Of a stretch of DNA of 64,000 nt, positions 63,281 to 64,000 are shown in pieces. The notes under the pieces were generated by a model. It had not been told where the DNA came from, made no database searches, and saw nothing but the letters and a program-made list of their open reading frames with translations. How positions within the stretch are numbered: position 1 is the stretch's first letter; every line of letters starts with the position of its first letter. This DNA is from Tenericutes bacterium ADurb.BinA124 (GTDB lineage: Bacteria; Bacillota_I; Bacilli_A; ML615J-28; CAG-698): positions 17,601-81,600 of the forward strand of contig MVZM01000007.1 of assembly GCA_002068415.1 (NCBI GenBank), given 5' to 3'. A program made the position numbers and the translations under genes.

Positions 63281-63844
63281 TTACTCCTTATATAAATGGT
63301 TTTCTTTAATAAAATGAGCGATTTCAGGAATCACTAAGCGCTCATCAAGTGTTTTTCGAAAATCACTTGATGAAATATACATCTCGGAAAAATCATTGAT
63401 GAGCATAAAATGATGTCGATATTGCTTCAAAATCGGATGTTGAAGAATGATATTTTCCATATCGAGTTGATGGCGCGGAAAAACAATAAATTGATGATTA
63501 ATGACAACATTAGGAAAATTAAGCCAACTGGGAAGCGTTAATAAATTGTCAGCTCCAATAACAAAATGGGCCTTAGGAAAATGCTTCAAAGTATAATCAG
63601 TTCCATAAAAGCGATCCAATTTTAATTCAAAATCACTGATTGTCGGACGATTATTTAGAAAACGGCAAACAATTTCCAGCATTTGCCAACGAAAACGAAG
63701 GTCTTGAAGATTATCCTTGATGTGAAAATTATTTGTTGGTAAAAAAATCAATTCCGCTTCGGGAAAGTTATCTAACAAATATTGAGCTATTTTGATGTGA
63801 GCAATCGTAGGTGGATTAAAGGACCCACCGAAAATAATTTGCAT
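63281..63844 (-). CDS. nadD: Nicotinate-nucleotide adenylyltransferase
   Basis: A 187-residue nucleotidyltransferase. GGSFNPPTIAHIKIAQ is at about 5-20 (the HxGH-type site reads TIAH), and ISSSDFRKTLDE near 160 is the C-terminal signature (SSSxxR). It adenylates NaMN to deamido-NAD, the substrate of NadE next door. ATG 63844 follows AGAGGA; a longer frame reads through the promoter and was rejected. In Bacillus nadD lies between yhbY and yqeK; here it is paired with nadE instead. Confidence 0.94.
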   Translation of the reverse strand: MQIIFGGSFNPPTIAHIKIAQYLLDNFPEAELIFLPTNNFHIKDNLQDLRFRWQMLEIVCRFLNNRPTISDFELKLDRFYGTDYTLKHFPKAHFVIGADNLLTLPSWLNFPNVVINHQFIVFPRHQLDMENIILQHPILKQYRHHFMLINDFSEMYISSSDFRKTLDERLVIPEIAHFIKENHLYKE

Positions 63845-63872
63845 GTTTATTCCTCTTTGTTTTGTCATAGTT

Positions 63873-63901
63873 ATTTTATCATAAAAGCCTTTTTTTGTTA
63901 A
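63873..63901 (-). promoter_or_regulatory. Promoter of nadD-nadE
   Basis: TTAACA (63901-63896), 17 nt, TAAAAT (63878-63873) on minus, about 30 nt upstream of nadD. Confidence 0.65.
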
Positions 63902-63902
63902 G

Positions 63903-64000
63903 TAAATTCGTGCAAACAAAAAACACTGAATATTGTAAAATGAAAATAGAAAAAAGATTTAAAGAACAAAGGGGGTTAGGGGGAAATGTGTTCCCCCTGT
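63903..64000 (+). other. Right-edge region with a possible plus-strand start
   Basis: A TGTAAAAT -10-like element (63934-63941) with no clear -35, then an open frame from ATG 63940 to the end (20 codons) without a ribosome binding site. A hairpin GGGGGAA...TTCCCCC (about 63978-63998) is cut by the edge. It may be the start of a gene or of a structured leader; nothing is recognised. Confidence 0.2.

Noticed and set aside
63960..64000. SRP (4.5S) RNA start
   Set aside because: A G-run alone is not evidence; the conserved SRP Alu/S-domain sequence is not within the window.

Overview
The window is AT-rich chromosomal DNA from a low-GC Gram-positive-type bacterium, most likely a Bacilli or Mollicutes relative such as the Izemoplasma, RF39, Haloplasma or Erysipelotrichia-like groups. 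That placement is inference from gene content and gene order: RNase HIII, MutS2, YqeG/YqeH/YqeK/RsfS, CvfB, the order hrcA-grpE-dnaK-dnaJ-rsmE-mtaB, T-box leaders, CIRCE sites, and an L33 with four cysteines. TGA is used as a stop and Trp is read from TGG, so this is not the Mycoplasma genetic code. Most genes lie on the minus strand in tightly overlapping operons. I saw no rRNA, tRNA, CRISPR array or intact insertion sequence.

Layout. 1-3 kb: partial DUF402 gene, thioredoxin, mutS2. 3-4 kb: rnhC on plus. 4-11.5 kb: a minus-strand block in which hisS-aspS, under a T-box leader, runs into tcdA, a small Cys-containing membrane protein, comEB, a PDZ-Lon protease, a small membrane protein, lspA and an RluD-family pseudouridine synthase. 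11.6-14.2 kb: cvfB and dinB on minus, then two very small plus-strand genes. 14.2-20.4 kb: nusB-xseA-xseB-ispA-dxs-recN. 20.5-25.6 kb: two paralogous membrane proteins and a 1003-residue sensory protein with degenerate GGDEF/EAL-like domains. 25.7-28.9 kb: apt-rel-dtd. 29-33.6 kb on plus: rarA, a lipoprotein with LRR and SGNH-hydrolase parts, rpmG, an orphan transposase-type HTH protein, and ispG. 33.6-41.7 kb: the hrcA heat-shock operon with two CIRCE-type repeats, followed by rsmE, mtaB and a DEAD-box helicase. 41.7-48.1 kb: yqeG-yqeH-yqeK-rsfS-glk-MBL hydrolase-nfnA-nfnB. 48.1-54.9 kb: peroxiredoxin, rhodanese lipoprotein, a ROK-like ATPase protein, greA, the tRNA wobble-uridine set trmR-trhP1-trhP2, and an XRE-type regulator. 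55-64 kb: a zinc metalloprotease-like protein, an M50 protease, radC, folC, valS with its own T-box, nadE and nadD.

Together these genes cover translation quality control (AspRS, HisRS, ValRS, Dtd, RsmE, RsfS, YqeH, tRNA modification), DNA repair (MutS2, RecN, XseAB, DinB, RarA, RadC), MEP isoprenoid synthesis (Dxs, IspG, IspA), proteostasis (HrcA regulon), NAD synthesis and NADPH balance (NadD, NadE, NfnAB) and the stringent response. The most interesting signals are the Asp/His specifier overlap in the hisS-aspS T-box, the transposase-derived HTH gene in front of ispG, the degenerate second-messenger protein beside the paralogous membrane pair, and several small uncharacterised genes. I did not find a clearly new multi-gene defence or mobile system.
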